Positions 33,543 to 35,109 of a DNA stretch of 35,109 nt are shown here, piece after piece. Position 1 is the first letter of the stretch. Every line of letters starts with the position of its first letter. This stretch comes from an uncultured Methylococcaceae bacterium. Its GTDB lineage: Bacteria > Pseudomonadota > Gammaproteobacteria > Methylococcales > Methylococcaceae. The notes under the pieces were generated by a model, which saw nothing but the letters and a program-made list of their open reading frames with translations, made no database searches and was not told where the DNA came from. Location of the stretch: the NCBI GenBank assembly GCA_903911305.1, contig CAIWDB010000429.1, forward strand, positions 1 through 35,109, given 5' to 3'. The position numbers and the translations under genes are program-made.

Positions 33543-34311
33543 CGGTGTTGCGTTACGCCCGTCTGTCTGGGCGCAACGTTGCTTGGCTGTTTTACACGGC
33601 TTAGTGTTGGCAAGCGCGACCGCCGCCTACGGCGGTCTATGCCCCGGTGAACTGGAAAGGGCGAGGGATACGCGGCAGCACATCGACCAAGAATGGCCCT
33701 TGCGTTCCAGTGGCGACGAGTCCACGCAGTTTATCCAGAAACTGGGGGTTCGCCTAGCCCAGTACAACGCGGGCGGGAGTGGAATCCCTTGGCGGTTTTT
33801 CATCGTGCGCAACCTGGCCCCCAACGCCTTCTCCATCGGCGCGGGTTACGTCTTTGTCACCGAAGGTGCAATCACCTTCGCGCAAAATGAATCGGAGATA
33901 GCCGCCATCCTCGCCCATGAGTTGGGCCACGAATTGGCAGGGCATTTTTGCAACCAAACAGGGTATTCAGATTCACGCGGACTGTTTGATATCTTCGATT
34001 CGCCAGCGCCCGAGCGCAGCATGTCAGTGGGTTCCGGGTCGGTACGGCAAACCATAGACCCGCGCAAAGAGGAACAGGCCGACCAGATTGCCGTTGCAAT
34101 CCTCCGCTCGGCCGGCTACGACCCGCAAGCCCTGTTGCAGGTGGCTAAGCGCCTACCCACGGGCGGGGAGTCGCACTTGCTGGAACCCCGCCGCATCCAA
34201 GCCTTGGAACGGCTCGTCGCCAATCATCAGCAAAGCAGCCGCGACCTGCCGGATTCCGAAGCGTTCAACGCAGTCAGGCGCAATCTGATGCGCGACACTG
34301 GCCAGCGCTGA
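33505..34311 (+). CDS. periplasmic M48-family metalloprotease
   Basis: This protein has 268 residues from ATG 33505 (AGG nine bases upstream). ATG 33469, with GGGG four bases before it, is equally possible; both overlap the lipoprotein gene. The segment A-Q-R-C-L-A-V-L-H-G-L-V-L-A-S-A-T-A-A-Y acts as signal peptide. The zinc site is H-E-L-G-H (138-142) with third ligand Glu189 in K-E-E-Q-A-D-Q-I-A. N-A-F-S-I-G-A-G-Y-V-F-V-T-E-G upstream of it is the usual M48 substrate-edge strand. No extra membrane helices are present, as in BepA/LoiP-type proteases of the outer-membrane quality-control group. With the lipoprotein and kinase it may supervise the EpsL barrel, though this is inference. Confidence 0.82.
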   Translation: MTLTNRHSSLPNSGVALRPSVWAQRCLAVLHGLVLASATAAYGGLCPGELERARDTRQHIDQEWPLRSSGDESTQFIQKLGVRLAQYNAGGSGIPWRFFIVRNLAPNAFSIGAGYVFVTEGAITFAQNESEIAAILAHELGHELAGHFCNQTGYSDSRGLFDIFDSPAPERSMSVGSGSVRQTIDPRKEEQADQIAVAILRSAGYDPQALLQVAKRLPTGGESHLLEPRRIQALERLVANHQQSSRDLPDSEAFNAVRRNLMRDTGQR

Positions 34312-34434
34312 GTTTGGTTTCCCCCTCGCGTCCTAGCCCTGTGATTGGCAACTAAATCGCCGCTCGAAAAAACTCCCTGTTTGCAATGTAAATATTCACC
34401 TTTTCACTGATAAATATTAGGCGTATTATCAAAA

Positions 34435-34452
34435 CTGTGTCATATGACACAG
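34435..34452. promoter_or_regulatory. 18-bp perfect palindrome, possible operator
   Basis: CTGTGTCATATGACACAG is fully self-complementary and lies about 75 bases upstream of the next gene, in a 217-bp gap after the protease gene. It looks like the binding site of a dimeric regulator. No T-run follows, so a terminator is unlikely. Confidence 0.5.
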
Positions 34453-34528
34453 GGCAAGGCTATGCTGGTGACTGTCATCGTGTAGCGTGGTCTGGCAGAA
34501 ATATCTGCTTCCAAGTGAGGTGATGCAA

Positions 34529-35109
34529 ATGAATTATAAATCCAAAACTCTTCATCAATTTATCGTGGTAGTGGCGTTGTGTTTTAGTCAAATCGACCAA
34601 GCATGCGCCGTTGACACTACTAGCGCTGGCAGTAAAACCATGAATGGTGTCACGGTTTACGATAATTTTGGCAGTGCCGGTCTTGTCGCTTCCATCAGCG
34701 GCAGCGTTAGCGGACAGTTCACCACTACTCATCCGCTGGTTTGGAATGGCGCAGATTTTCAGCTGGTTTTGAGTGCCGCCGACACCTTCGTGACCGATTG
34801 GAATGCCGTGGCCTTGCAAGCGATTCGCGACACCCACCCCGGCCCACCCATCGTGGCACGGGCATTGGCGATTGTGAACACCGCCATGTTTGACGCTTGG
34901 GCGGCTTATGATGCCAAGGCCGTCGGCACCCGCCTCGGCGCAACGTTACGGCGGTCGGTCGGCGAACACACGGATGCCAACAAAAAAGCCGCCATCAGTT
35001 TCGCCGCCTATCGCGCCTTGGTCGATTTGTTTCCATCGGAACAAGCCAAGTTTGACGCGAGAATGTCTACCTTGGGTTACAACCCCGCGAACACAAGCAC
35101 CGACACCTC
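34529..35109 (+). CDS. vanadium-dependent haloperoxidase/PAP2-like secreted protein, 5' part
   Basis: This is a frame open to the window edge, 193 residues visible. GAGG at 34517-34520 sits eight bases before ATG 34529; an in-frame ATG at 34523 is too close to it. The signal peptide ends near D-Q-A-C-A (residue 27). From about residue 90 the sequence reads W-N-A-V-A-L-Q-A-I-R, P-G-P-P-I-V-A-R-A-L-A-I-V-N-T-A-M-F-D-A-W-A-A-Y-D, then A-A-I-S-F-A-A-Y-R-A-L-V-D-L-F-P. This is the helical N-terminal part of bacterial vanadium haloperoxidase-like proteins. The vanadate-binding K/R/H residues would be further on, outside the window, so activity cannot be judged. The relation to the EPS locus is unclear. 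Confidence 0.75.
   Translation, partial: MNYKSKTLHQFIVVVALCFSQIDQACAVDTTSAGSKTMNGVTVYDNFGSAGLVASISGSVSGQFTTTHPLVWNGADFQLVLSAADTFVTDWNAVALQAIRDTHPGPPIVARALAIVNTAMFDAWAAYDAKAVGTRLGATLRRSVGEHTDANKKAAISFAAYRALVDLFPSEQAKFDARMSTLGYNPANTSTDT

Noticed and set aside
34492-34512. TGGCAG...TGC as a sigma-54 site before the haloperoxidase-like gene
   Set aside because: GG and GC are eleven bases apart instead of ten, a spacing sigma-54 rarely accepts.
34475-34837. minus-strand frame over the start of the haloperoxidase-like gene
   Set aside because: The plus-strand frame has a good ribosome binding site, a signal peptide and a clear family pattern.

Overview
The window looks like chromosomal DNA of a Gram-negative proteobacterium (beta or gamma, plausibly a methylotroph). 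Most of it is one large exopolysaccharide (EPS) locus of the PEP-CTERM/exosortase type. On the minus strand the core genes run epsB-epsD-epsE-epsF-epsG-xrtB(epsH)-epsI. As I recall it, this is the order of the methanolan (epsB-epsI) cluster of Methylobacillus and of other exosortase B loci. The taxonomic guess rests on this layout and on the sorting signals (PEPEEWAMMLVG...RRKQK) and is not firm.

Layout. 1-475: decayed end of an IS6-type transposase. 926-4154 (+): two tandem, secreted, right-handed beta-helix proteins that are close paralogues. 4304-10918 (-): a VanZ-like membrane protein, three GT4 glycosyltransferases and a secreted GHL15-like glycoside hydrolase with an inserted carbohydrate-binding domain. 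10919-11676: AT-rich DNA holding a frameshifted relic of the neighbouring GT4 gene. 11677-13127 (-): two very AT-rich, distantly related membrane proteins of unknown function sharing an EE-x-x-W-G-Q...TPE...NVQ...HN signature. 13206-19322 (-): GT2 glycosyltransferase, pyruvyltransferase, acyltransferase, Wzx flippase and Wzy-like polymerase. 19490-26919 (-): epsI to epsB. 27282-28858 (-): two PEP-CTERM proteins whose 3' ends and downstream DNA are repeated. 29731-34311 (+): EpsL barrel protein, zinc-ribbon Ser/Thr kinase, glycine-zipper lipoprotein and M48 protease. 34529-end (+): start of a vanadium-haloperoxidase-like protein, cut by the window edge.

How it works together (inference from families). 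EpsB loads the first sugar-phosphate on undecaprenyl phosphate and the glycosyltransferases extend the repeat unit. The pyruvyl- and acyltransferases decorate it, Wzx flips it and the Wzy-like protein polymerises it. EpsF/EpsG set chain length, EpsE (with EpsD) and probably EpsL take it through the periplasm and outer membrane, and the beta-helix and GHL15 proteins may trim it. XrtB and EpsI sort PEP-CTERM proteins, two of which are encoded alongside.

Possible new points: sigma-54-like -24/-12 sites in front of the first beta-helix gene, both PEP-CTERM genes and the epsL operon; the tandem EE-WGQ membrane proteins; the modular 3' cassette of the PEP-CTERM genes; an (AT)7 tract between Shine-Dalgarno and start of the pyruvyltransferase gene; and an EpsG that lacks the P-loop lysine.
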